This document shows, piece after piece, positions 12,004 through 24,308 of a stretch of 64,000 bases of DNA. How positions within the stretch are numbered: position 1 is the first letter of the stretch; the number at the start of each line of letters is the position of its first letter. The stretch covers positions 62,311,501 to 62,375,500 of the forward strand of contig CP136890.1 in assembly GCA_034359265.1 (NCBI GenBank). Reading direction: 5' to 3'. This DNA is from Canna indica. Taxonomy: Eukaryota; Streptophyta; Magnoliopsida; Zingiberales; Cannaceae. The position numbers and the translations under genes were made by a program. The notes beneath the pieces are model-generated. The model saw only the letters and a program-made list of their open reading frames with translations. It searched no databases and had not been told where the DNA came from.

Positions 12004-13904
12004 CACCTGTCTTAGAACCTTGTACAAAGGTTCTACGGCGATGATTATTTATGTGATGCAATCCCAGAAGAGCATGTTGAGGACGTTCTTCTCTGTTTGT
12101 TTTCCATCGGTTTTTTTGGCATATCTTGATGAAGACCAGTCCTCACTTGTAAACATGGTTCTAAGGGCCGCCTTTTTTTGTTGGAGCGACCTTAATGCGA
12201 TGAAGTTGGCTGCAAAACAAGTCGCTCCCGATCGAAGAATTTCACCTAAAATATGGAATTATCATTAGTAATTATTTATGATAAACTAATTAATTAATTA
12301 ATACTATAAATTATTTAAAAATTAATATATTACCTTTTGTAAAAAAATTCATTAGGGCATGTACCAATGTGTGGTTGTAGATGAAGCGCGTAATTTGTTG
12401 CATCTTCTTTACCATCGACTTCACCATCAGTATATCATCGATATCTTTCATCATTAGGTCCACACAATGGGCTACACATGGAGTCCAACATATGTGAGGA
12501 CAATCCTGTTCAATTATCTCACCTGCCCTTTTGAAATTGGCTCTGTTGTCGGTTACAACTTGAACAATGTTCTGGGGTCCAATCTCCTCGATCACCTTCA
12601 TCATCAGCTTCGAGATGTAGTAAGCGTCATGGATTTCATCGGACGAGTTCACCGACTTGTTATAAACAACCCTCATGTTGCAATAAATGAAGAAGTTGAT
12701 GATGCTTATTCGGGTTGGCCCGGTCCAACTATCGCACATCAAACTGCATCTGTACTCCCCCCATTGTCACTTGATTTCATCGATCCATGTTTTTATTTCA
12801 TTGACCTCCGCTTCAAGGTAAGGACCTAAAATTTCATAGGGAGTTGGAGGGGCAATACTTGGGTGTACCTTTTGGATGGTAGACACCATGGTTTGGTAGT
12901 ATGGATTGTTGGCTGCATTTGCAGGAATTCGACTGAAGTGGAGCCATTTGGAGATGCTCTCCCCAACTCCCATTTCTTCGTCTTGCCCTAAGCATCATCT
13001 ATGCAGGTTGCTTTGCTGATGGAGGAGGAAATGCCCTGAGATCAAGATTAGAAACATCAATATTAGTTTTCCATTTGCTCCGAGGTTTGTGAAGAATCCT
13101 CGAATGCCTCCTCTACTACCTCCTTTACTTTGAGGTACCCTCATGCTAGAACTCTGACCAATATGAGGAGCAGAGGGAATTGAACCACTTCTGTCCATTG
13201 ATTCGGTAGTCGAAATCGAGCCGACGCTACTTGTGCCACCGCTGCCACTACCGCCGCCATACTCAAAAAAAGATCCGGGATAGTACATTCGATCTCGTTC
13301 GAATGCAACGTGCTCCAATGAAGCTTGGATGCCGGATTCAAATTTTAGATTCTCCTCATCACCGCCACCTCGAGCCTCGTAATGGCCACCGTCGATCTTG
13401 TGTAGCTCGTCAGTGGAACTCGGCTTGTTCAGCTGCATTCTTAATACGCTGCTCCTTCTTGTTGGTGAGCATCTCTTTGAACATCTTTCGGACTTCCGGC
13501 GGTGCTTTAGTGCATTTGACGACGTCGCCGAATGTTCCAGCCAAGTGTACCTTCAATCGAGTGACACCTCCACCACGATAAATCATATTACAGTGGATGC
13601 ATTGCCAGTGATTAGGCTTCTCCAACCGAATACTATGGTGCCATGCGGGGTCGGATTGAGATTTCGGCGCCATTTCGACAGAGTTTCGGCATAGAAATTG
13701 AGAAAATAGAGTTTGGAGAGAGAGAGAATGAGAAAGATTGAGAGAGATTTGAGAGTTTGGGAGATGAGAGGGGAGTGAGGGGGTAAAATAAGGTGTTTGG
13801 GATCTTTATAAAGACCCCAAATAGCATTAAATCCGGCCCCAAATAATTATATAGTTGTTTGGGGCGCTGTCGGACACTGTAGCAGCGGCTCTTAAAAAGA
13901 GCTA

Positions 13905-14100
13905 TTGCGTCATACCGGGCAGTATCGCCCGATATGACATTAAATACCGCCCGATATGGGGGGTATTTGATAAATACCGCCCATATTGGGCAGTATTAAT
14001 CGAGATATCCGGTATCACCCAATATCGACTATCTCGTATACCAATTTTTTTTAAAATCGATAAATATCAATCGTACCAGTGGTACGGTTTGGTATTTTAA
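13905..14100. repeat. Subterminal repeats of hAT copy 1
   Basis: There are several direct and inverted copies of ATACCGCCCGATATG and GGGCAGTAT, then inverted GTACCAGTGGTAC. Subterminal repeats of this kind are commonly bound by hAT transposases; that role is inferred here. Confidence 0.65.
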
Positions 14101-14106
14101 ATCATG

Positions 14107-15246
14107 CTTCAGCCATTATCCGAAATACCTTGAACCTTTTGGAAAGCTTTAGATTATTATTTTTTAGGAAATAGATCCACTGCATCCATGAGAAATCATC
14201 GACTAGCAACAAGCTTATTTGTGTCCATGTAAAGATTCAACATGGTTCACGAATGTCTCTAAATCTTAGCAACCCTTGCACCATGTTCAATGAAACATAT
14301 ATGTTCTAACCTCTTGTGCAATATTTCATTCTCATCTTATTCAACCTTGAAAACATTTAAATTTGCATCAATCAATTCACACAGGAACCATTTTGTTTTG
14401 ATCATTTTGATTTTGCAAACTACATTTGCTTGAACCATTATTGCATTCACCCTTGTCAAATAAGACTTGATAGTTATATTAAGAGACATATTATGGTGGA
14501 CTATAATTGATATGAATTTGAAAGTTTGGGATACATTAGATGTAAATAAAAAGATGTGATAGATTTGTTAATTAGCCTATAGTTTGGTATAGATTCATTA
14601 ATTTTCCTTTTATGGAATTATTGTAACTTGTTTGGGCAAGTCTTCAAGATGTTTGCACTTCAGATCAACAATACCTAAAATCTTAAACTCGAGAAATCCA
14701 AAAATCAATCCACTACTGAGTTTTGGCCGATCTTCGCCTGAAATTTAATCAACCAGAGGTTTAACCGAACTGCTCTGGAAATTTCCAATAGTTGTTTGGT
14801 CGATCCTCGTTAGAAGGTCGATCATCAAATGTTCAGTCGACTGAAGGTTTGGTCGACTTTCTATCGACGTCGTAACATCTAGTTTTCTAACCGTTGACTA
14901 ACCACCAAATTCAAGCCCTTCACTTGCTTAACCTATATAAACCTTTAAGAGGTCTTTCACCATATTCCATTGATGCCCTAAGCCTTCTTGAGTTTTCATT
15001 TGCATCTCTTGAGCTTAAAAGTGTTAAACCCTACTTTATGACCTTCATGAGCAATCTTTTCATTTTTGGCTTCTTGAACCCTCAAGTTTGAAGTGCATAC
15101 TCCCTAGAGGGCTATTAATTCAAGCTTACCAGGCATAAGTGGAGGATATTATCTTCATTGTCTACGCATTCTTACCTATTTTCTTATGATTTAAATTTGT
15201 TTTGCATTTACTTTTATTGATTCAACCTTATCATTGTAGCGATCGA
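14107..15246. other. Gap between two hAT copies with a decayed LTR-like remnant
   Basis: No gene is visible. From about 14740 to 15130 the order is degenerate GTCGAC motifs (14800-14870), a TATATAAACC at about 14932, and sequence like the downstream part of the Copia LTRs here. This suggests an old LTR fragment on the + strand. The rest is unassigned AT-rich sequence. Confidence 0.45.
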
Positions 15247-16855
15247 CTCAAGGTTTAAAATTTCGGTACCGGTCCCCGGCCGGTACCGAAATTGGTATGG
15301 AGTGAAATTTTTGTTGTTGTTAAATATAACTCCAATACATCAAAATTGACTAAGAAATGCTTAAATTTATGATCTTAAATGCCAAATATATGAATACAAT
15401 GTTTAAAATGCGGACGAATGACGTCCGTCGTAAAAAGAAGACATCTTTTGGGAACATACACGACTAAGGTCGATACCATAGATCTCCAATGCCCATATCT
15501 GGAAATTATCCCATGTCATAATGCTTTGGTATCCAGAATCCACATTGACATGAGGGTTTCTTTGGTGGGAGTCTAAGAACTAGTCCATGTATCTGCATAG
15601 TCAGTTGAATAGGTATTAGATATAAAGTAGGTTGATTCGGAAACCTCTTGCAAGCTACTCATCATATCGTGATGGTAATCTTGCAAAGTTGTCGGTCCAC
15701 CTCCTGGTTTTGCTTGACGTCGATCTTTGACTCTCGTCTCGTACACCCTAGTTGTTCCTCCTTGTCTAGCACCGTGATCTGGATCTTGGGTGCAGTGGTC
15801 GAAGTATTGCTCATTCGTCCATAGATCCATAGGTGTCGGTGTTAATGGCATGATAGTGTCTTCTCCACTAGCTCCATCATCATCATCATCATCATCTCCT
15901 CTGTCGTTTGTGCTGTTATTGCTATGAACCGAGGGCTCTTCTTCTTCGTCATCTTCTGCTTCTATAATTGCATCCAAAGGATCAATTGGTTGTTTTCCTT
16001 TGGCTTTGCCTTTGCCTTTTGCCTTTGAAGGTGAAGGTGTTGCCTTCTTCTTTCCCTTTGATTGGGATGATGGTGAGTCAGACTCGGATCATTGTCTTGC
16101 TTGTCGCGTTCGTTGAGAGGGAGCAAGGCTCATGTCCCTCTCAAAAGCTTGGTTGTCCGTGTCTTGTTGTCGGCTCTCAGACTCAGCTGCATCAAATATA
16201 ATTGGTGAAGGCAAAGATGAATCGCTCGATTCATCATCATCATCATCATCATCATCATCTCCTCCGTCTTTTGTGCTGCTACTGCTATAACCCGAGGGAT
16301 GGTCTTCTTCATCCTCTTCCGCTTCTGCAATCGTGTCCAAAGGATCAATTGGTCGTTTCCCCTTGCCTTTGCCTTTGCCTTTTGCCTTTGAAGGTGAAGG
16401 TGTTGCCTTCTTCTATCCCTTTGATTGTGAAGATGGAGAGTCGGACGTGGATTATTTGTCTTACATGTCGAACTTGGTCCGAGCCCAAGGGAGAAACGAT
16501 CATGTCTCTCTCAAGAGCTTGGTTGTCTATGTCTTCTGGTTGGCTCTCAAACTCAACAACATCATATATAATTGGTGAAGGCCGTGGTGTTTCGCTTGGC
16601 TCATCAAAAAGAGGCGGGTCAGTCTCCATTGCACTCTACCAATCAATTATCGGGTCTGCAATGCCTTGGACGAACTCGACATTGAACGGATCTACATGTG
16701 GAATATATTTATCTTCATTTTGTAACGCCCGCATTCAAAGTCACATGTTGTAATGAACATATACGAGCTTCTCTAATAGGGCGTATGAAAAGCGTTTGCG
16801 CGACTTAGTATGAATCAGGGAGAAGGTTGACCAATTCCTCTCGCATCCACTTGAT
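15247..16855 (-). mobile_element. hAT copy 2, truncated, with internally duplicated tail region
   Basis: The left end TCAAGGTTTAAAATTTCGGTACCGG is followed by minus-strand sequence homologous to 8900-10000 of copy 1. The dimerisation motif SSGCERNWSTFSLIHTKS is at about 16855-16790. The acidic tail unit occurs at least twice in tandem (15573-15977 and 16089-16340), each with a GAT-rich microsatellite coding for Asp runs (15877-15898, 16230-16260). Homology stops abruptly after TCAAGTGG at about 16855, where a CACTA fragment begins. Only the C-terminal part of the transposase remains. Confidence 0.75.
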
Positions 16856-17735
16856 GTCGATCCTCCAATCGACGAGACTCGAGATTCTGCTCCAATCGCA
16901 CTTCCTCCAGCCTTTGATCCTTCTACCATTGATCCTCCTACCGTCGATCCACACGGGCAGAATTGGATTCAGCCTCCGCTAGCCGCGAAGGCACAGAGAC
17001 TTATTAGTGTTAGAGGACAAAGGTAATGTATTATTACTTATTATTTATATATAATTCATTATATCTAATATAACATTGTACTTTATTTTTATTGTGCAGG
17101 TTCAAGCAGGAGGAGGTCCCAGGACTATTTCGGGGATGATCAGATGGTACATGCACGGGGCATGGCCCACGTGGTCTCATACTCTCATGTGCCCCGTGAG
17201 CATGCCGACATGCTTTGGCGTGAGTTTGAGATACGTATTAAAAAATTTCATATACATGATGATTATAAATATTTGTACTGACATTATTATTTTATTTTGC
17301 AAGCTTGCTACACATGGCCAAAGGACCAGAGACCATGTATCGAGACTGCGTGGGAGGCAATTTCTCGGCAATAGTACAACGCCTAGCTAAACTAGGCCCG
17401 GTCCCACGCGATGGCTCGAGCTGGGACCAGAAACATTGCGGAGACTCGAGGATACGACCCCGAGTAGATTACTCCGGATGTCTAGGACCAGCTCTTGGAG
17501 CGATGGTCGTTGGACCACTGGCATGAGGTATCCCGAGCTGTGGCTAGAAACCACATGTCCGGGGGGGAGCGCGCCACACTGGCAGGTGTGTCTTATTTAT
17601 GGTACACGAGCGTCATATGGTAAGTATTATACCTTAATTTTAATTATATATTGTATTAGTTTCACAATGTACTAATGTATTTGTTTAGTAAATGAAGACG
17701 ATGATTGTTATGACCAAAAATTTTTAATAATTATA
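16856..17735 (+). pseudogene. CACTA (En/Spm) Transposase_24-like fragment
   Basis: Recognisable pieces are ISGMIRWYMHGAWPTW (about 17127-17175), then in another frame PREHADMLWREFE (about 17193-17230), and around 17430-17590 a stretch reading RNIAETRGYDPE*ITPDV*DQLLERWS. The order matches the plant Ptta/En/Spm protein family (Transposase_24), which is linked to CACTA elements. The two stops are TAG where the family has Trp. Splice-like sites flank the pieces (GTAATG at about 17021, TTGTGCAG at 17098, GTAAGT at about 17621). The fragment is disabled, and the rest of its element is probably the terminus at 35382-35824. Confidence 0.6.
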
Positions 17736-18005
17736 TTTTGTCTTTCAGCGGGAGATTGTAGGCTCAAGTTAGCGTGGACTAGCGGAAATTCCGGGATTTA
17801 TTTCGGGTAAGTATTTGTCATGGAAATTTTTTATTTATGGTTTTTCTATGATTTAGCATGCCATGATGATAGGGGATCTAGAGTCAAGTCCAATGGTTCA
17901 ACCGGAACTCGATTCGGAGTTAAAACGGATTTGATATGAATTTTATAAGTTGAGTCGTAAATAGGGGCATATTGGTCAAATGGGATTTTAAATGAACCCA
18001 TATGG

Positions 18006-18038
<33 letters not shown>

Positions 18039-20160
18039 GATTGGAGGCCGGATTCCGTGAGTTCGTCGGCATTGATCATGGAAAGGTTACAAGATTCTTC
18101 GTCCTCTTCGTTCCTTCCAAAAGGTGAGTGGAATTGGACCTCTTTCTCCCATACTCATCCCCTTGCCACCACCCTTACGAAAAGGAATTTTGTCAGATTT
18201 TATGTGATTTTTCTCGTGTTGAATTCGGACAATAGGATTACGGATTTACGTGTTGTCGTCACGGATTATGGATCGGGATTTGTGACCTTGGCCGAATGGT
18301 TCATGGCCAAACTTTGATATGCCGCCCCTTCCTCTTTGTCTTCTGGATAGAATTTATTGTTATCTTGATGGCATTCTTGGGTTCTTGGTAGGAGAGAAGA
18401 CATGAAGGTTAAGGGTATGAATTTATGATGATGATGGATTTTTTCAGGGTGTGTCGTCCCTCTTAGGAAGTCACCTAGGATCCTATGGGTAGGCAAGCCC
18501 TTAGTGGATCATGTAGATGACATAGAGACATGGTGAGTTGTAAGGATTACACATTAGAAATGTATCTAGGTGTGATTAAGGAATGGTAAAGGGTACAGAC
18601 CTACACTTAGGGAAATTATGGAACCTAGGTACACTTAGAGACATATGGTTCCTAGAATGAGCTTTACATTAAGGTGACTTCATAGGGTGCGTGTAGGGGC
18701 CGAACCCCCCTTTGTAAAATGCCCGAGTAAGGTTAGGCCGGCCCTATGAGTTTGGGTTACGGGTCACATGGTTATTTAGCTAACTATTGTTATATACTAA
18801 ATTATGCTTTAATGCATAGTGTAATTATTCCTCATGCTTGATATTGCTATTGTTCGCATGTCGTTTTTATATTGATACATATCTATGTCATGCGCCTAAG
18901 ATAATATCCGGGTATGAAATATATTTATTTCCCCTATGGCATGTGTTTATGGTGGTATATGGTTATGTTGACATGTGTATTCATAGCATGTTTATATTAT
19001 AGCATACGATTATATTAGCATGTAACATTATGGCATATAGACATGTGATATGTGATGTGTGGCATGTGGACATGGAGGGGCCGAGGTATGACCATGGCAT
19101 ATTTATGATATACATGCATAGGGGATATTAAGGACCTAAGGGTCTTAGAGCATTGTTACTGGATATGTGAATGTTATGTTATTCCACATTATGATATTGC
19201 ATAAGTGTATGTTCTGGGTGTGGATGTGATTGCTCTCTCCCCTAGTGGATTTTGGACCAGTGGGTCCCAGACCGGGAAGCTCGTCAGCCGCCACACTGAC
19301 AATCGACCCGGGGTGGCATGAGCAGGAAGCTTGCTGAGCTAGTGCTAGGCTCAGTGACCAACTCGTAGGATCGATGGGTCCCTGGATATTGGACCGATGG
19401 GTCACTATATCAAACTATGTGTCCCGGACCGAGAAGCTCATCAGACGCCACCCTAACGACCGACCCGGGTGGCTTGCTTGTTAGTGGATGTGTATGTTGA
19501 TTATGGCTTTATACTTGCTTGGCAGTGGATATATTATTGGTTGATGTACTATGTTGTACATGTGGTGGATTTTCATATTGGTTATATCGTACATGGTTAA
19601 CATACTATTATGCTTGTTGTTATATCATGTTTGGATGAGCTTATTTACTCGTCGAACTTAATTACTATATATGGATATGGTGGTTTGAGGACTGATCCGC
19701 TCACTATGTCCTAGTTGGACTTACAATTTATTATGTCGTTTGTTTTTCGGCATCTGAGCGCGACCAAAGAGGTACTGGGATGCAATAGCGTAGCTGGTGG
19801 CGGCGGGCACAGCGAATCTCGTGACATATCGTGGTCGGGGGTGGATACTCGAGTCTTTGAGATTTTTATTATTTTATTTGAGTCATGAGGACTTGGGTTT
19901 AGAGTTTATTTCCGTATTTTTTTTTATTTTGAGGAATTCATTTATGTTTAAATGACTTCATTCTTTAAAAGATTGAACATTCGAAAACATTGAACTATTT
20001 GATTTATGACTCTGAGATATATTCTATTTATGTTTTCTGCAAATCAAAATTGGTTTTATAAAATGTTCATGTCTTGTATTTGTATCTGTGGTTTGGTTGG
20101 GTTAGGCTTCGGGGTACCTATGGTACTCTGGTCGATCATGCCCGGGTTTGGGGCGTGACA
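17736..20160 (+). repeat. 5' LTR of the Gypsy element
   Basis: It ends GGGTTTGGGGCGTGACA, three bases before the primer site. The start is set by the shared block TGTCTTTCAGC.GGAGATTGTA also found at 35106, so it is uncertain by a few bases. The LTR contains a (GA)n run at 18008-18036. It is about 2.4 kb and of the same lineage as the LTRs at 5972 and 37455. Confidence 0.75.
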
Positions 20161-20163
20161 ATA

Positions 20164-20175
20164 TGGTATCAGAGC
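20164..20175 (+). other. Primer-binding site for initiator tRNA-Met (Gypsy)
   Basis: TGGTATCAGAGC lies three bases after the LTR end. Confidence 0.93.
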
Positions 20176-20344
20176 GGGTACGACAATAGGATATTGGGCA
20201 TTGCTAGTGTGTCTACATATGGTATGTCCTAGTCATGAGATCGACGGTTGAACCTGCGCACTAGTGGTAGTACGTATTTATGGTTAAAATTTTTGGTTAT
20301 TTATGTATTAAATTGTGTGGATATTGCTTTTCTTGCTTTTAGAA

Positions 20345-22227
20345 ATGGAGGCGCATTGATGATGTTGTGTTGAGTGGTAGCGGAAGCAACTCCGCTGGCA
20401 GGCGAGGTCGAGGTCGGGGTCGCGGCCGAGGCAGGGGTCATGGTAACAGGCAGGCAGCCCAAGAGGAGACAATACGGGAACCCAGGGTGGTGCTATTGGA
20501 GACTTAGGTGGCTGATCTGATCAAGGAGCTTCGTAGAGAATGGGACGAATTCCATAGAGAAGGGGAGGAGTTTCGTAGGGAGCAGGAGGAGCTCCGTAAG
20601 GAGCGGGAGCTGGTGCAGCAACAGACCCCACCCATGCCACCAATGGCACCCACTATGACGGAGCCAGTAGAGTTGGTTCAATCTGGGTACAAGGAGGAGG
20701 ATCGTCGAGAGCCGGTGGCGTGCAGCACATTATACATGAACTTTGTGAAATTGAAGCCACTGGTATACACTAGCACGGATCTGGCAGAGGAGTGACAACG
20801 TTCCTTAATGATTGTACAAAGTTGTGCTCGGTGTTGGAGTGCTCCTCTGAGGCGATGGCGCACATAGTTGGGCTGCAACTTAGGGGCCCAGCAAATGAGT
20901 GGCACCAAGCATGGAGGGCACATAATGGGATTCATGCACCATCCCCTATGAGGGAGGAATTTCAGAACACCATCATAGAAATGTACCTACTCAGGAGCGT
21001 CCGCGAGTGGCGGGCGAGGGAGTTCGAGCAGCTTCGCTAGACGGGTAGCATGATTATGTTAAAGTATGACATAGAGTTCACACGGCTATCCCGTTACCAC
21101 CCATCTCTAGTGGTGACAGAGGCAGACCGGGTGAGACAGTTTGTGGAGGGTCTGAGGGTACAGATTGACAGACTGATACACTACACTGAGGACACCACCT
21201 TTGTGCAAGTGATGGATGAGGCGATGCGGAAGGAAGCCATGGTACCCATTGATCGACAGGATGGACCAGCCCGGAAGAAGTTCAGACAGCATAGACAAGG
21301 GGACAGGCGCACCCAGTCTGAGGGTGTTGGCACTGGGATAGCGCACACGCAGAGTTAGGGACATGGAAATTTTGGGGGCTGTGCACGGACGAGACTAATG
21401 GCTACTCAGAGTGTGACAGTACTAGGAGGACAAAGAGGCGAGGTGCCTGTGTGTGGACAGTGTGGGAAGAGGCATAGAGGAGTCTGCTATGGCCAGACAG
21501 ATACTTGTTTTAGGTGTGGCCAATCGGGCCACATCAGGCCCAGCAGGGGGCGGTCGAGCAGTGACTCCATCCAGGGGAAAGCCTCTATGTCAGTGGCCTC
21601 GGTGGCACAACGAACTCAAACTCAAGGGACAGACAGCAGTGCACGGCGGACCTAGGGAGGCCACCTGCTCGGGTCTTTGCTTTGACTCCTGAGAGCGCTG
21701 AGGCATCCAATGCAATGGTGACATGTATCATTTCAGTTTGTACATTATATGCTTATGCTCTATTTGATTCGGGTGCTACGCACTCCTTTTTATCTGAGTT
21801 GTTGGCTTTGACATTAGGAAGGGATAAAAAGTTTGCTTGATCAACCTTTAGCGATGTCCACACTTATCAGGGGCACTATTATAGTTGAGACGGTCTTTAG
21901 GGACTGTGAAATCATCATAGGTGGGCATGCTCTAAAAGCGGAGCTGATGCTACTACCGACCCTTGAGTTGGATGTGATACTGGGCATGAATTGGCTGTCA
22001 GGCCATTATGCGTCCCTTAATTGCAGAACAAAGGTGGTCATATTTTGCAAACCAAGAATATCACCCTTTACTTTTCAGGGCGACAAGGAGGAGACTCTAT
22101 TAAGGTGATCTCCACTCTCAAGGCCCGCAAGTTGATGGTGGATGGTTGCCAGTCTTCTTTGGCTTTTGTTTATGCAGATGTTGGTGGCAAAGGTTCAGCT
22201 AGCAGGGTGGAAGAGACCCCTATAGTC
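20345..22227 (+). pseudogene. Gypsy gag and aspartic protease, broken
   Basis: An RG-rich N-terminus (20400-20450) and a Glu/Arg-rich coiled coil (20508-20620) lead into the retrotransposon gag domain (20690-21360, with GLQLRGPANEWHQAW, FTRLSRYHP and DRVRQFVEGL). A zinc knuckle begins CFRCGQSGHI at about 21508. The protease motif ALFDSGATHSFLSE is at about 21755-21800, followed by ELDVILGMNWL (about 21967-22000). Stops interrupt at about 20505, 20795, 21040 and 21356, and there are frame changes after 21650. Gag would build the particle and the protease would cut the polyprotein. The reading is cut at 22228 by the SIRE insertion and resumes at 34894. Confidence 0.85.
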
Positions 22228-22232
22228 ATGGA

Positions 22233-23693
22233 TGTTGTGTGAAACCCCACACTAGAAGGGGGGTTGAATAGTGTCCGTCTCTTTTTTTAATTTTCTTCTT
22301 ACTCAATTTTATCTTTACTTAATGCAATTGTTACTTACTGATTAATGTGATCAAAATTCAATAACAACGATAAACGCAAGTAAGAAAGCAATGCAAACAA
22401 GAATTCTTATAGAGGTTCGGCCAACCGCCTACTCCACTACCTTGGCTCCTCACCAAGTATTTCTAACCACTACTTTATAGAATTTATGTTTCCCTTTGAA
22501 TACAATGAGGACACCCTTCTCACCACTCGGAGAACACCCCAATCCTATTCACCTAGGCAAAACACAATTCTATAAAGCTATCCCTAAGTGTTTCCTAGCA
22601 CACCTAGCAGCTATCTCAACTTGAAAACAAGTTAAAATAAAATTCAAATACACGGAAAGATCTTTAAGAATGAAAAATTAACCAAGGCTTCTTTCCACCG
22701 CCTTCACGTCTCCAACTTGCAAGAAGATTGCTCTTTGATTTGCAACACAGTTGAAGAAGCAGAGAATCAGCAACGCTTGGAATTCGTTGTCGAAGGAAGT
22801 AGAGACGCGTGCGCAGAACTCTTTCTTTGAAGGCTTAGAAAACTTCTTTGATTACTCAATAATGGTTGTTGGAAGTTTTAAAGAAGTTAGGTGAGGGGTA
22901 TTTATAACCCCTCACCCGAACGGCCCGTTCAATGGGTGAAAAAACGACCGTTGAAGTCGTTCGGCTGCAGGCCGCTCGATCGGTCAGTCGACCGATGGAT
23001 CGACCGCTAGTGCGACCGCTGGTTGTCTGTGAGAGCTCGGTCGACCAACTGACATAAATTAATTTCTTTCGACATTCGGTCGACCCATCGATCCATCAAA
23101 TGATTGGAGCCAAGGTCGCGCGAATGGGATATCTCCAATCCGATTGATCGATTGGTCGACCGCTACCATTCTGCCCATTTTTGCCTTCTGTCGGTCGACC
23201 GACCGATTGATCGACGTAGCCCAGAATTTTTTCTTCGCCAACTTCGGTCAACCGGCTGGTCGACTGAATGGCTGCTGCCTATTTTTATCGACATTCGGTC
23301 GATCGGCCAGTCGACCGAATAGGCTGCTTTGGCAAAGTACTACCTCGTTCGGTCGACCGAACCCAGGCTGAGGCTGACTTCTTCCTTGGATTTTTACATG
23401 CCTTTTTTATAAGTTTAGTTACCAAGTTTCAACTTGGATAACTTTACAATTTTGGCTTGGGATAAACTATCCTAGGGATATATTACATTAATTCTACTTG
23501 ATATAAGCCCGAGCCTTTCTTCATCGATTTCTTCTTCCGTTTCTTTGACGATCTTTTCCTTCATCTCGTTTGAACGGATTTGGCATGCTTATCGCAACCT
23601 CAACCAGAACTCAAAACTTCACACTTGAATTAAATACATGTTTGTTATCATCAAAATAAAGATCGAGGCTTAAGAGAGACCCTTAAGCCAACA
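22233..23693 (-). repeat. 3' LTR of the SIRE element
   Basis: It runs from TGTTGTGTGAAACC to ...TTAAGCCAACA as read on +, 1461 bp. The GGTCGACC array is at 22975-23365, and TATAAATA on minus is at 22899-22906. A polypurine tract (AAAAAGGGGAGAT on minus, 23694-23708) abuts it, which fixes this as the 3' LTR. It is very similar to 33404-34888. Confidence 0.9.
22975..23365. repeat. GGTCGACC palindrome array in LTR U3
   Basis: At least ten copies or near copies of GGTCGACC/GGTCGATC occur in 390 bp, with long variants such as TCGGTCGACCGACCGATTGA. The array sits upstream of the LTR promoter in the element's own orientation. Confidence 0.85.
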
Positions 23694-24308
23694 ATCTCCC
23701 CTTTTTGATGATGACAAACATAACATGGAATTTTTAAGAAAGCATAAGTACTCACACTTGGTTTTAAGAAAGCATAAGTATTTGTGAGTTTGAGTTAAGG
23801 TATTCAAGAGTTAGGGTATGCAAGATATGTAACATAGCATATGCATTCAACTATCTAACTTAGCATATGCATCCAACTACTTATAACTCAACCTATGCTC
23901 CCCCTATCAATGTGCATGTTCAATTACTTATAACTTGACCTATGCTCCCCCTATCAATGTGCATATCCTCTTTAACTCTAACTAACTATATATCTTTTCC
24001 TTAACTATAAAACTCACACTAACTATTTGCATCGTGAAAACCAAGTGTGACCTTACTTTTTCTCCCCCTTTTGACATCAATCAAAAAGGGTAAGAATTAA
24101 GGTACAATTAATGAATTTTATCATAAAAACCGAGAAAGCCACAGAAACCAAGTATCATCTACCACTATAGTCCTTCCCATTAATGTAAGCCTATAGAAGG
24201 CAAACACCAATAGGTCACAAAGCCCCACTACAGAGCAATACATAAGTGTGATGATACTTTATAGAATGCAAGTTTTGAAAAACATATATATATTGAAGAA
24301 GATACATT
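23694..24308 (-). other. 3' untranslated interior of the SIRE element
   Basis: This AT-rich stretch lies between the RNase H end and the polypurine tract. It contains a second purine tract on minus (about 24060-24090) and the repeated phrase AACTCAACCTATGCTCCCCC (about 23885 and 23930). No ORF is visible, and no envelope-like gene. Confidence 0.6.

Larger units (their letters stand above)
9106..13673 (-). pseudogene. hAT transposase (BED finger, DUF659-like core, hAT C-terminal domain)
   Basis: Reading the minus strand from 13673, a BED zinc finger comes first (CIHCNMIYRGG then TRLKVHLAG, about 13610-13520). A Gly/Ser-rich linker follows (13300-13100). The DUF659/RNase-H-like part comes next (12742-12311: MCDSWTGPT, VVTDNRANFKRAG, WTPCVAHCVDLMMKDI). 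It continues 12260-12004 and, after the inserted LTR, 10583-10440, 10360-10120 and 10039-9836, where the dimerisation motif SSGCERNWSTFALIH and YARLEKLVYVHYNMRLR is seen. An acidic tail with an Asp run ends near 9106. Introns probably separate several blocks. Frameshifts lie near 13415 (an apparent 13-bp insertion) and 12990. Such enzymes cut and reinsert the transposon; this copy is dead. Confidence 0.85.
8745..14106 (-). mobile_element. hAT DNA transposon copy 1
   Basis: The element is coded on the minus strand. Its ends carry repeated GGTACCG/CGGTACC blocks (8745-8800 and about 14070-14090), and the right edge ...GGTATTTTAAATC mirrors the left edge GGTTTAAAATTTCGG of copy 2 at 15255. The transposase is spread over several exons and is broken. 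The left terminus is missing because C1 abuts at 8744. A SIRE-type solo LTR sits at 10584-12003. Confidence 0.8.
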
